From: Primula veris
Taxonomy: Eukaryota; Streptophyta; Magnoliopsida; Ericales; Primulaceae
Direction of reading: 5' to 3'
Assembly (NCBI GenBank): GCA_963682055.1
Contig: OY821747.1
Coordinates: 13,380,258 to 13,444,257, forward strand
DNA: 64,000 bases
Under the pieces are notes generated by a model that worked only from the letters and a program-made list of their open reading frames with translations, had not been told where the DNA came from and ran no database searches. Shown piece by piece: positions 34,560 through 45,442 of this stretch. Made by a program: the position numbers and the translations under genes. The first letter of the stretch is position 1; each line of letters opens with the position of its first letter.

Positions 34560-36960
34560 TATTGTGTCATGGTGTTATCCGTACGGAGTACAAAGCGTAC
34601 GGAGTACGGAGCTACGGGTTCGTCTGTTTGGGCTAGCCGACACTCGTATATTAACTAATTTGGCACCGACTTATAAGATGCAGCACTAATGATTATGTGT
34701 TAAAATCTCCTGGCGAAATAATTTCCTTTTTCCGTACGATGAGTTGTCAATTCATACTCAGTACAGGTTCCTGAAAGTTCGCACAAAAGTCTCTGTTAAG
34801 AAATTACACATTAATTTTAATTAGGTCGAATATGCGTAGTATATTCAAGAATAAGCGTTTAACAATTTACCATCTTAATCTCAAAATGTGCTATTATCGG
34901 GATGTCTTTTGAAGAATGTTGAGTATTAACATTGGAACCATTTCACGTCTCTAGTTTAAAACCAGAAATTCTACATAAATAAATTGTGATTTACTAATGT
35001 ATGAGGTCTTAATTCGTTCAAAATAATATAAAACTTGCTTGCGAAAATGACAATAGTTCAAAGTGAAGGTTAGTTATTATTTTAAAAAACAACAATACAT
35101 AAGGTCGCATTATATATATATTTATATATATTAACCATAAGACATTCAAAATGATGAATACAAGTTTGCCAAAAAAAGGATGTCAAAGAAAAAAGTCAAT
35201 GCATTTAACTTATCAATTCGTTGGTCATAATGTTTATTCGGTGATAACACAAACTTAAATGGCTTTTAGTGATTTAATTTGTTCTTCTAGGTGGGAGATT
35301 ATAACTTAAACTGGTCAAAGGAATTAAATATCAAATAAATATTTTGTATAGGGGCTTTTAATGTGATTTATTATAGCATAAGTTATTTGAGATTTTGCTA
35401 TATGTGTCGATCCATCTACATATGGATATAACTAAAATTAAGAATGTAATAAAAACATTAATTTTCTATTAATTAATATACATTTCGTTACAAAATAATG
35501 CAAAGAAAGATAAGCATGTGTATTATTAGTAGTTTAGTATAATACATAATGAAAGACATTCATATATAATAAAAATAATAGAAAGAAAAACATATATATA
35601 TCTTACATTTACTTTATTTCCTTCGTTACTTTTTAATGTAACATGCATCTGTTACATCTTTTATGTTACGTTCGAATTTTAAGTTACATAATAAAATTAT
35701 TCGTTGGTTTGAAAATGATTACTTTTTGAAACATTCCAGAATACGTTATATGTATTTCATGGTTCAATGGACTTCACATCCAGATCCATCACGGCAGACC
35801 ATGTTATGAAGTTTCTCTATATGATTTTTGGTAAAAAAAAAAAAGAAGAAAAACACATATTGATAAGATACTAAAGATGAGGTAATTTATGAAATGTCAA
35901 AGTTAATATTCAATATATATTTGGGGCTTAATTATTCAAACTTCTATTTGCAATTGTTATTTAAAATTGACACATGTTAATAAGTAATAACGAGCATCAA
36001 AGTTAAAAACAATATACAATAATTAGTCTCATCATTTGGCATCATAAACTTAATAAACAATCTTATTTTTTTCTTTATCTATCAAATATATCAAAATGCA
36101 TGATGGGGTCTCACATCCATTTTGATTTGGATCCTTTTTAAATGAGTATATAATAGATTAAAACTTTATATAACCCCATTTTGGCAAAATAGTTTTCTCT
36201 CTAAAAAATCAAGATGAGTATATAAGAGATTAAAATTTTAGATGGGTAAATAATATAGATTACATTTGTTTAGAGGAGTGTTTACGAGATTAAAATTTTG
36301 GATGAGTATATAATCGATTAATATTATCTATAACCTCATTCTGTATATATTATGCAAGTGCCCCATCGGTTTTTCTCTATCTTGTTAACTTTCAGGCATG
36401 TTTTCAACGGCGGCACGAAATCCTAGATTCTAATTGCACCAACATCATTTCTATCTCTCTCTTTATCTCAACGGCAAAGTACGATTGTGTTTTAATCTTC
36501 TCCGTTGACAAATTTATCACAGTTCTCCCTCTAACTTTTTTTTCTCCTCCTTTTGTCTGTCTCTCTCAACATTATTTCTTCTCGTTCGCCTCTCTCTATT
36601 TTCATCCGTCATTTCCTCTCTCAGTAGTCTTTCTCTGTCACCATCGCAACCGCGGTGAGACAGGTCTAACAACAATGTAACAATATACATCAGTGGAGTT
36701 GGGTGGGTGGCCTTGAAACTCTAATTGGAAAGTGGACTACATTTTGTAAAATAGGTGAATTAGATTATTTACAACCAGGCCCCTCTATTATAAAAAGGAA
36801 TACAATTATGCTTTAAGTTTTTAATAGAGAAAAGTTTTGAACCAAAATACTTTTAAAAGTTAGAATTATGAACCAAAAGTATTACTGTAACAGCCTGAGT
36901 TTACAACATCAGTTTTTCGAAATCCATATAGTGGGATACTTTGACACGGTGCTTATTATA
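34560..36960. other. Intergenic, no gene recognised
   Basis: AT-rich DNA. GAGTATATAA..AGATTAAAA-type phrases recur at about 36145-36320 and look like a degenerate tandem repeat. A CT-rich stretch (about 36440-36640) resembles a plant 5' UTR, but no ORF follows it. Confidence 0.45.
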
Positions 36961-36979
36961 TCCTTATCATTGGATTGGA

Positions 36980-37450
36980 ACACACAATGAGACCAACTCA
37001 TTTATTTTACTCTTTGACATGTTAAACGAAGCTCAACGCCTTAGTCATAAAAGGAGATGCATACACAAAAGTTCATCCACTTTAAATATTTATCACACCA
37101 CCATAATTTATAACTACAATAAAGCCGCCTCTTACTTTAGTGTTAGGCAGCTTGAGAGACGCATATGTGTTTATCTTTATAAACCCTGAAGGTGGTTTCG
37201 TCCACTTAGACGGCGTGTTATTATAACCCACTAGATTGCCAAATTCACTACGATATGCAATGTCCCTCAAGTAGTCTCGATGTAGGCGTAAGGCCTCGTA
37301 CATGACGAGCTCTGGTTTCTAATTTCTGTTATCAAATGCTCTTTCGTTTTAGGGATCTCATGACATAAATGGCACAAAGGATCCTCTCCACATTTCTTTC
37401 TAAACAAATTATCTTGGTTGGCTAAAGCATTCCAAAATTTACACTAGGGG
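36980..37450 (-). pseudogene. LINE-type zf-RVT and RNase H fragment
   Basis: On the minus strand, 37445-37310 translates to NLFRKKCGEDPLCHLCHE and KTKEHLI, a zinc-binding reverse transcriptase (zf-RVT) signature. It is followed by about 37300-37082 with WTKPPSGFIKINTYASLK, the start of a plant non-LTR RNase H domain. The usual first catalytic Asp (NTDASLK) is replaced by Tyr, and the sequence between the two domains is shortened. The frame ends at 37082, so this is a dead fragment. Confidence 0.75.
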
Positions 37451-37459
37451 CCGCCTATA

Positions 37460-38680
37460 AGTTCCATATTCATGGCCTATTAATCGGTAGTTGGCGAGTG
37501 TTCTAGAAAACGGTTCTACTAATCGGAACCATTATCGGTAGTCGGAAAAAAAAAAGGAGTCGGACATGGCCTATTAGTCGGCGATTTCCGATTTTTGTAA
37601 CCTTGATTTTGGGTGCAAACCCTCACAAATGCTCTCGTGGCGGTGCAGTAATTATTAATTGTCACTAATTTAATTTATTAATGTAAAACTAACTTTATAA
37701 GAAAATAAGTAGCACTAGAATTTACATGAATTAATAATTGCAATATATGATATATATCTGGACTCTTCAACCTAGTATATTGCATTAATTAGTGGGGACG
37801 TTTAAAAATCGTCTCCTATAGCTTATTTTTTATTAAATTTCTACTGTGATAGACTGAATACGAAGAGCAGAAAAAGAGCTGTACTATCAAATTTAGTAGT
37901 AGTATCATTTTTTTTCTTCCTAGCTAGTTGGTATTATTAATTACCCTGTGGCATTGATCTTACCATTTATAACTTCTTTGTTTTTTCTTCAGTTTGAAAT
38001 ATCTGTGTATTAGGATTAATCTCAATTACTAGTTAGGAGCTATTGAAAACAATTTTTTTTATTTTTGGTACGAAAAACAAAAAGTTCTATGAATATATAC
38101 GAAAGATATATATGGAAATATCACTTAAATAATGGCACGGTACGTACTCTCGTAGAGGGGGAGTATAGATTTGGTGTATGACCTGTCTTGGATGTTTATT
38201 AATTTGCATTATGATTTTATTGGTTGTACGTATAATGTGAGCATGTAAAATGTAACTTCCATTCATGGTGTTAAATGTTAGGTTAACTAGAGTATGTTAT
38301 GACGCCGGTTTCGACACCTATGCCGTCTTTTTTTTTTTTTTTTCTGATGTTTTTTTAACTTTGTTTGAAAAAATTTCATAACATTTATGAAAAAAATATC
38401 ACAGAACAATTACAATTCGATCCATATCACAACATATTTGGCTTTTACATTATATAAAATAGACAATCAAATAACATGTCCTTATTGTATTGTGTTAGGG
38501 TAAGGGGAAAATGAATAAAATTATGAAAAAAAATTCCTCCTTTTTTGTGCCTATTTAAGGACCGATACTTAATATAATTGGCTTATTTGTCTTATACCTA
38601 AACCGGCGTGTATGTTATATAGCCAGGGCGTTAATTTAAAAGACTTTTAAAAAAATTGACTAACAAAATACTATTCTTTT
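37460..38680. other. Intergenic, no gene recognised
   Basis: A GC-richer patch with recurring CTATTAATCGG, TAGTTGG and TAGTCGG phrases (about 37480-37590) looks like local short duplications. The remainder is AT-rich with T-runs (38329-38343). No coding or RNA gene is seen. Confidence 0.45.
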
Positions 38681-38681
38681 C

Positions 38682-39362
38682 AGTGATCTGTGTTTACACA
38701 AATTTCGAATTAGTGTACTCATGATTTAAAATCTCGATTTATTATACCGAATTTATCAATTAAACTTTAAACGTGTAGTGAGGCTTCAAAATATTTATTT
38801 AGCGCATCGAGTTTAGTAAATAAACTTGATTTCGTATACCACCATTAACTTTTTGAATGAAAATAAAATATGTGACCTCACATGAATTCGTATTTCTATG
38901 TATGTAAATCCTAGAATAACCAAAATTTGAGTAACTACACAAATAGTTTATATAACTATTATATATTTTCTTTTTATAAACTTTATTATATCATATTTCA
39001 ATGTATTTTTTTCTACTTTATTACAAAAATGGTAACGTAAAAGTTTTTTTGAAGTTTTAGTAAAGTGTATTTATATTATTAGATTTATGAACAAGTATTA
39101 TTTAAGATTTTATTAGGCACGTTTCGGAGATGTTTCTCCCAAAGTTTTAAAAAAAGAATGGTTTCCGTTTCCGAAATGACTTTCCAGGTAAACACATTTT
39201 CTATCTAAATAGAGTTTTTCGGTAACTGTGAATTCAAGAATTCGAAACTTCCATACACTATATCAAGTTTATTTGATAAACTTAGTACACTAAATGACTC
39301 TATCAAGCATCGACACACTAAATCGAAATTTTCTGTAAACACATACATCCTTGCAGGTCAGA
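38682..39362. repeat. Inverted-repeat element, about 680 bp, non-coding
   Basis: The left end (about 38686-38745: TGTGTTTACACAAATTTCGA, then ATTAGTGTACT) is complementary to the right end (about 39290-39350: GTACACTAAATGACTC, then TCGAAATTTTCTGTAAACAC). Subterminal parts (AGTTTATTTGATAAACTTAG on the right, GTTTAGTAAATAAACTTGAT on the left) also pair. A DNA-transposon derivative is likely; ends are not exactly fixed. Confidence 0.65.
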
Positions 39363-39379
39363 TTCTGACTCGATGTCAC

Positions 39380-39849
39380 CAGGGGCGGACCCAGGGGGTG
39401 GCTGGGGGTGGACGTGACCACCCCGTCGGCGATTTTTAATTTTTTTTTAATTTTTTTATGTGTAATTTAAAAATTTCTAATATACATGCATTGACGGTCC
39501 GCCTAATTAAGCAAAAGAGTTGTTGGTGTTGTCGTAACATTGACTTTAATATATTAGAAGGTTAGGAGTTCAAATCATGTTAGTTTTTTTTTTAAAATTT
39601 TTTATATTTTTTTATCTTAAATTACCAAATTTCGTAAATGACCATTGTATTTTTCCAAACAAACAAGATTACTAAAAAATATATTTTATTGCCCAATACC
39701 ATTTGTCTTAACTTTATATTTATTTTATGCAATGTTAAACATAAATAAATTCTTTATTTTTGTATTATATCCTATTTATTTTATCTTCTATTCGATATAT
39801 TTTTTACATCACGACCGCTCAAAAAAATCATTCTGATTCCGCGCTCCTG
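39380..39849. mobile_element. Non-autonomous hAT element (470 bp)
   Basis: Termini are CAGGGGCGGACCCAGG at the left and GGAATCAGAATG..-type sequence at the right, whose complement starts CAGGAGCGCGG. The flanking 8-bp sequences are GATGTCAC (39372-39379) and AATGTCAC (39850-39857), a 7/8 match as expected for a hAT target duplication. No transposase is present. Confidence 0.8.
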
Positions 39850-39857
39850 AATGTCAC

Positions 39858-41523
39858 CATGCACTTCTGTGATCATTTATTATTATAAATAACAAGTAAA
39901 GTTGACCAAAAATTGTTATGTTGATTCTAAAATACACCCTACATATTTTCGGATTAATTTGTTCTTTCTTTTTGCAATTTCCAAAAAAAAAAAACATTTA
40001 AACAAGTGAGAATTAAGTCAGTTTGGGAAAATGATGTAAGCATAGGAACACGGGAGACATGCACACACACACATACATGAAGAAGGGTATGGTGAAAGAG
40101 ATACATATATATATATATAGTGTGGGCGAAAACGTTATGTTTATGGGTACCACAACTCATTTAATTTCACTTGTATGCATATGTAATATATTGTACGTCT
40201 GAGTTTCTTTGCTATTAACTAGAGTATCACCTGCCTAATTTATTTTTAGCAAAAAACAAAGAGTGTCACGTATAAAATGCTAAAAAGTTAAGTACCAGAA
40301 AAAGAGCTAAAAAGTCAAAGAGTTATAGTGGGCCACAAAAAAGTTTTGGAAATTTTTTCAGTTACGAAAAGCGATGAAGCCAATGCTCCTTTTTGTTGCT
40401 TATTACTTTATTAGAGAACAACACGTGGTTAATATTTAGGGTGATCATATTTTGCATGTTCAGATGCTGGCTATGTTTTGCTTTTATTTTGTTTTTTTTC
40501 AAATATTAGCAAAAATATCTAGATTTATTTAACATGTGAAGGCTTAATATTACAGTAAAATGAACTGTGAACGTATTCAAAGCCGGTTCTGGCTGACAAA
40601 AAATTATGTTTTTTTTTTCCTCTAAATTAAGGATCAAATATGTTCTTTTTGTAAAAATGACACACATTTTGATGATATATGTAATGTATAGGACCTGAAA
40701 ATACTATACTTGAAACTATTAGGCTCAATTTGATAAATATGTATTAAACATTAAAAGTGTTAACCATGAGGTATTAATTCAACATTAAAAATAAAAAACA
40801 AGCCATATGCAAGATTCGAACCTGCATGGGTAGGCAATCTACCACTTTAAGATTTCTCAGCTAAATTACTCAGATAACAAGAGTTTGATGATATGAAATT
40901 GAAACATAAAATATATATTCTATTTGACGTATAAATTGGGGGCCTAAAATAGTAAGCTTTTGGGGAGTTTTATGCTCGGGTCTCTTGAGCCTATCCCAAA
41001 CCAGACCTAAACGTACTGTAATTATAATTCATGAAGATGTGAGATAAGACTACGAGTAACGTGACTAAAAAATTATCAATATAGACTTAATAAAAGAAAA
41101 GCAGAAAGATTTGTGATATAAGGAGAGACTTTTGATATAAACTTTCGCATAGACCCAATGTGAATCATCAGATCATGTATATGAGGATAAATCAATGGTT
41201 CATATTGAGTATCTCCGAGAGTGTATGTAAAAAATTCTCTCATTATATCACCACTCTGCGAGAGTCTCTGCAATAGTTTATGTAAAAAAAAGGTGCTTGA
41301 AACGCAAGTGACGGATGGGTTCTTTGTGATTATGTGTACAGTTAAAACTTTGATTATCCGACTATAGTTAAAGGTTAAAACATGATTTTTCCTTATTTAT
41401 AGAATCTTTGTGGCGTCAAAAATGCTCTGATGGGGAATATATTACATTCATTTTAAAACATATAAATTTATTTAGATGGTTGAGCTTTCTAGACCAACGT
41501 GTTAAGAGTATTAATCAGTAAAA
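39858..41523. other. Intergenic with microsatellites
   Basis: A short CA run (40063-40075) and a TA run (40103-40119) are present; the rest is AT-rich without a gene. A GATTCGAACCTGC B-box-like motif at about 40825 lacks a matching A box. Confidence 0.45.
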
Positions 41524-41879
41524 TGATGAGCACACGTATTTGGACCTATTCGGACTTATTTATTGTTTGATACTTCACTTTTGAAAGTGGCTTAATTGTT
41601 ATTTTATTTTATTTTGAGGACCAATTCGTTATTTTGTTTTTGTTATTGAGTTATGGAGAAAGGACAGAACCCACAAAACCCTATTGCATTAAAGTTGTGG
41701 GTATTATTAATACCCACAAAACTCTACTGTATTATTATTATGTTTTTGCTATTGAGTTATTGAGAGAGGACCTAGTTTTTTTTTTCTCTTTTTTTCTACT
41801 TTGATTGATTGTGTCTTTTGACGTGAAATTGATCGCTTCTTTCTCTCCTAAATTTCTATGAAACCTCCGGGTTTCATTA
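41524..41879 (+). repeat. 5' LTR of pol-less LTR element
   Basis: 356 bp, from TGATGAGCACACG to TTTCATTA. Compared with the 3' LTR it has about 56 extra bases (about 41635-41695), which partly repeat TACCCACAAAA and ATTGAGTTAT segments found nearby. This suggests a tandem duplication here or a deletion there. Confidence 0.9.
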
Positions 41880-41880
41880 T

Positions 41881-41895
41881 TGGTATCAGAGCAGG
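41881..41895 (+). other. Primer-binding site of pol-less LTR element
   Basis: TGGTATCAGAGC lies directly after the 5' LTR and is a perfect complement to the plant initiator tRNA-Met 3' end. Confidence 0.93.
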
Positions 41896-42091
41896 TATTT
41901 TCTACAACTCATGGGAACCCTATTTCGTTTTTTTTTTCCTCATCCAATTCTATCTAATATCTATGGAAAATATCAAAAATTATGAAAAAATTGGAGTGAC
42001 AAAAGAACTGATTCGGATTGTGGCTATATATATCGTGTAGTAAATTATTTGCGATAGTAAGCGGCTAAGCGACCACTTTGGGGTGGATTTA

Positions 42092-42544
42092 ATGAACAAA
42101 AACAAGGAAGTAAGAGTTATCATTTGTGAGTGGGCAAATATTGAATATAGTGATGATGAGGAAGACATCGCATCAGAATCCGATGGTCAAAACGAGTTAG
42201 ATGTAAACCCACATGAATATGAGGACTTGATTGATAATTGTTTATGTGATGCTTTTCGTTCAACGTCACCACCACCATGCGCGGCGCCTCTCGTACTAGC
42301 ACGTCTGCCGCCAACAAAGCCAACTCCATCCCCGGAAAGTCCGAACGAGGTAAAAAGTTTTGTAATTGTAGGTGCATTTAAGGTGTTTGAAAAAACCGAT
42401 AAGCTAAATGCTAAATCTTTTAAGTGCGAACTTACCGTTTTCCACTGCCATGGGCACCTATATTTAATTAGTAATGGTCATATAATATTATTTGTGGATT
42501 TGTTATTTGAAAATTGGACGAATCGTGTAGTATGTTATATGTAA
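42092..42544 (+). CDS. Orphan ORF in pol-less LTR element, truncated by insertion (150 aa)
   Basis: I do not recognise this protein. It starts at ATG 42092. An acidic stretch (EYSDDEEDIASESDG) is followed by a proline-rich segment (TSPPPCAAP, PTKPTPSPESPNE) and a more ordered half (SFVIVGAFKVFEKTD, then FHCHGHLYLISNG). The frame runs into the inserted block at 42540 and stops three bases later, so the original C-terminus is lost or displaced beyond 45443. No gag or pol motif is present. It may be an element-specific protein or a captured fragment of a host gene. Confidence 0.4.
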   Translation: MNKNKEVRVIICEWANIEYSDDEEDIASESDGQNELDVNPHEYEDLIDNCLCDAFRSTSPPPCAAPLVLARLPPTKPTPSPESPNEVKSFVIVGAFKVFEKTDKLNAKSFKCELTVFHCHGHLYLISNGHIILFVDLLFENWTNRVVCYM

Positions 42545-42829
42545 CGACCTGGCCCCACGGACCGAACCGCCACGCCCGTATCAACAATATTGTCCGCTTT
42601 GGCACAACTTCCCAAGTGGTCACCCATCCTGGTACTACTCCAATCTAAGCACGCTTAACTATGGAGTTCCGTCCTCGCTATTGTGCTGCACGGCTTTAAA
42701 AGGCCTTGTTGATAGGAAATTGATCTTTAAGCTCATATACCACACGGGTACTCTCATATCTGGACGATGTGGGACTGACGCACAACACCGCACCACAGAA
42801 TTTCCTTCCTGAAAATCTGGGTCGTCACA
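42540..42829 (-). repeat. Cassandra-like TRIM LTR containing a 5S-rRNA-like sequence
   Basis: On the minus strand this 290-bp LTR runs from TGTGACGACCC to GGTCGTTACA. Positions 42670-42608 (minus) contain AGTTAAGCGTGCTT, GGAGTAGTACCAGGATGGG and TGACCACTTGGGAAGT. These closely follow the 3' half of plant 5S rRNA, including its internal pol III promoter region. This is the defining trait of Cassandra TRIM elements. It is not a functional 5S gene: the 5' half is missing and the flanks are LTR sequence. Confidence 0.88.
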
Positions 42830-42940
42830 ATCACCCTCCCTTTAGGCACGACGTTCTCGTCGGACACGTCGTCCTTCAGGGGGTTCACACACGTGCTAGT
42901 CCCCACATTTCTGGCCAGATAGAGGCTCTGATACCATCTT
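42830..42940 (-). mobile_element. Cassandra-like internal region (PBS and PPT), 5' LTR missing
   Basis: On the minus strand TGGTATCAGAGCC (42936-42924) is a PBS, and AAAGGGAGGGTGAT (42843-42830) is a purine tract ending exactly at the LTR. About 90 bases lie between them, as in short TRIM elements. The 5' LTR that should precede the PBS is absent; Gypsy gag sequence stands there instead. Confidence 0.75.
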
Positions 42941-42941
42941 T

Positions 42942-43722
42942 TCACGTCCTAAAATCCGCAAAACGGGAATTATTCGCCATATCCCAAGTCCGCTTCTTCT
43001 CTTCCCTCGGAGCATTTTCGGTTTTCGACTTCTCCGAGATTCTCTTGCTATGCAGTAGAGCTCCTTCCATAACTTGAGCCGATTTTACCAACTCATTATA
43101 GTTGACATGACGAGCCGATGCCAATTGCAATGAGATGGTCGGGTTCAGCCCCTTCATGAATCTCCTACACTTTTCTGCACCCCCTAGAACCGAGTCTGGG
43201 GCATACCTCGAGAGTGAGGTAAACTTTAGCTGGTATGCTTGAACGGTCATACCTCCTTGATATAGTTCATCGAACTGCCTCCTTATTTCATCCTTATAAG
43301 AATCAGGAAGAAAATGTCGATTGAACAATTCGATGAACTCGTTCCAGTCGATGTTGGTTAAGTCGTAAGTATCCACGATCCCCAACCACCACTTCCGTGC
43401 TTCACCCTTTAGGTGAAGCTGAGCCATATTCACCCGTTGTTCCCCATCTACTATTCCCGCTGCCGATAAGTATTTCTCCATTTCGTCCACCCATCCCTCA
43501 GCTATGGATGGTTCACCTATCCCATCGAAAGTCGGAGCCCCTAATCGGGTGAAGTTAAGCAATCCATTGTTACTTGAACTCCCAGATTGTGCATTCTGCA
43601 CCATCATTTTCACCACCTTCTGAAGGCCGGTCATCACTTGGTTAGCGTTTACCGATTCCGGTTCAGGTGCGTATGTCTTCTCTTCGTCCTCATTCATCTC
43701 ATCATATACATTCTCACCTAGT
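42942..43722 (-). pseudogene. Ty3/Gypsy gag fragment
   Basis: About 260 codons are open. The retrotransposon gag domain shows in GWVDEMEKYLSAAGI, LKGEARKWWLGIV, WNEFIELFNRHFLP, RRQFDELYQGGMTVQAY and LKFTSLSRYAP. It starts directly against the LTR at 43723 with no PBS between, and stops in front of the Cassandra-like region. No zinc knuckle, protease or pol follows. It is a fragment trapped in a composite insertion. Confidence 0.85.
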
Positions 43723-44459
43723 TGTAACATCCCGTATTTTTATAAGTGATTTTATTTATGATTTAATTTATCCAAAAACGTTTTATAAAAATTTTACCAA
43801 AAACCGGTCACTCGACTAATTTTTAGCCAAAAACCGAAACTCTTCCGAAAAAATTTTTTTTTTAAAACTTGTTACTAATTTTTATAAATAAAAAGGACCC
43901 AATAGTTTTGTTTCTAAAGATTGGTTATTTTTGAGCAGTAAAATAATAATTTTGATTAAGAGTTAACTTTTAGAACTTTGGGACCAAATAGTTCGCTTCC
44001 CCAAACTTTCTCAAAACAGTTTTCTTAAAACACTTTTCAGCCACTTTTTAAAACATAAAAACCTAAAACAAGAGAGAAAAGAGAGATTGCACGATTAGGA
44101 AGAAGAAGAAGAAACCACGTTAGCGGATTCTTACCAGAAGCATCTCCTCTATGCACTAAGTTAACGGGAGTTATCCATTGCGACTAGACGAGAGTGTATG
44201 TTAGGGTTAGGTCTTGCGTTTATTTTAAATTGGGGGTTTTTCCTTTTATGTTAATTATGTTCTTAAATTGTTAATTGAGTTTTATTTGTTGCACTTTTAA
44301 TTCACTTATTTGAATTGTAGAAGTTGAGAAATTAGACTTATTAATTTCGAATTAATGAGAATATTGATGGGTTTGCGTGTTTTCATGAGAGATTAAGTTA
44401 TATTATAGTTGTTGATGAAGTTGGGTAAATTTTTTATGAATGAAGATGTATTGTTGTTT

Positions 44460-44553
44460 ATGCATACAAGGTGTTTGTTAAAATGCCTGAATGAGAGTTG
44501 TAGTTTACGCATACAAGGTGTTTGTTAAAATGTCTGAATGAGATTTTATGTTG
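44460..44553. repeat. Tandem duplication, 51-bp unit, in Gypsy LTR
   Basis: GCATACAAGGTGTTTGTTAA, AATG and CTGAATGAGA occur twice in succession with few changes. Confidence 0.88.
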
Positions 44554-44688
44554 TTGGAGTTGGTTGGCTAGTTGTGAATTTAATACCTATGCTTATGCGT
44601 TTTGTTGAATTGCGTTAAAGTGACGTATGAGAATGTGATAATTGAATGGTTTTATATTATTGGCCGAGACCTTGTGATTTAGATTAGT

Positions 44689-44923
44689 GGCAATGGTCTA
44701 TGTCTCTTCCTATACCGGGGACAATAGACGGCCGAGGGGATAGGGAATGACTCGTCTTACTGACTGGGACATGTGGCGTGAGAGGTCCAAGTGCGCACTT
44801 TAAATCTATTTTTATGTTAGCAATGGTCTATGTCTCTTTCTATACCGGGGAAATAAGACGGCCGAGGGGTATAGGGAATGACCCGCCTTACGGACTGGGG
44901 CGAGTGGCGTGAGAGATCTATGT
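44689..44923. repeat. Tandem duplication, about 130-bp unit, in Gypsy LTR
   Basis: Both copies contain GCAATGGTCTATGTCTCT, CTATACCGGGG, GACGGCCGAGGGG, ATAGGGAATGA and GTGGCGTGAGAG. The second starts at about 44820. The divergence between copies is roughly 10% by eye. Confidence 0.9.
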
Positions 44924-45442
44924 TTGTTATAGATGTGTGTTGGAGTTACTTAATTTATTTCGTTGTACGATGTTATTATATTTCTTTTTATACGTTGTTA
45001 TCGTAGTTGTTGTTTGTGAGTTCTTGCATTTATGGGATGGAGTGACGGTATCTTGTGTGGTGCCGTCCTGTCTATGTATGTGCGTAAGACTCACCGTTAC
45101 AGTTTTGTCTTTCATGTACAACTTAGGTTGAAACGTTTGGATATGAGCTATTGCAATGCATCACATGGGTTCGGGGCTTTCGCTTTCTTTTTACTTAGAT
45201 CATTTTTGAGGTTGTAGTCTATGGGCAAATTACTTTCTATTGTTATCTTTTATAAATCTTTTCAAATCTTCTTGTTTTGTAGCCGCGTTTGACAAACATT
45301 TTTATTTCATTGATTAATTGTTCATTTAGCTCGCCAGTTATTTTCTTTTAAAATTAAAATTTAGTACCAACATGTTCTTTTTCCTTTTGTCTAAAAAGGT
45401 CACGCCTTGATGTTCGCGTTTTGCGGATTTTGGGGCGTGACA

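Larger units (their letters stand above)
43723..45442 (-). repeat. Gypsy-type LTR, about 1.7 kb
   Basis: On the minus strand it begins TGTCACGCCCCAAAATCCGC, a common start of plant Gypsy LTRs, and ends CGGGATGTTACA. No protein is encoded. It contains internal tandem duplications at 44460-44553 and 44689-44923. Flanking pentamers (CTAGT and CTATA) do not match well, so a simple solo LTR is not proven. Confidence 0.7.

Noticed and set aside
40797..40880. Possible tRNA gene or SINE around GATTCGAACCTGC
   Set aside because: A B-box-like motif is present, but I found no A box, cloverleaf stems or target duplication.
42608..42670. Possible functional 5S rRNA gene
   Set aside because: Only the 3' half is present and it is flanked by LTR termini with PBS and PPT, so a Cassandra-type LTR explains it better.
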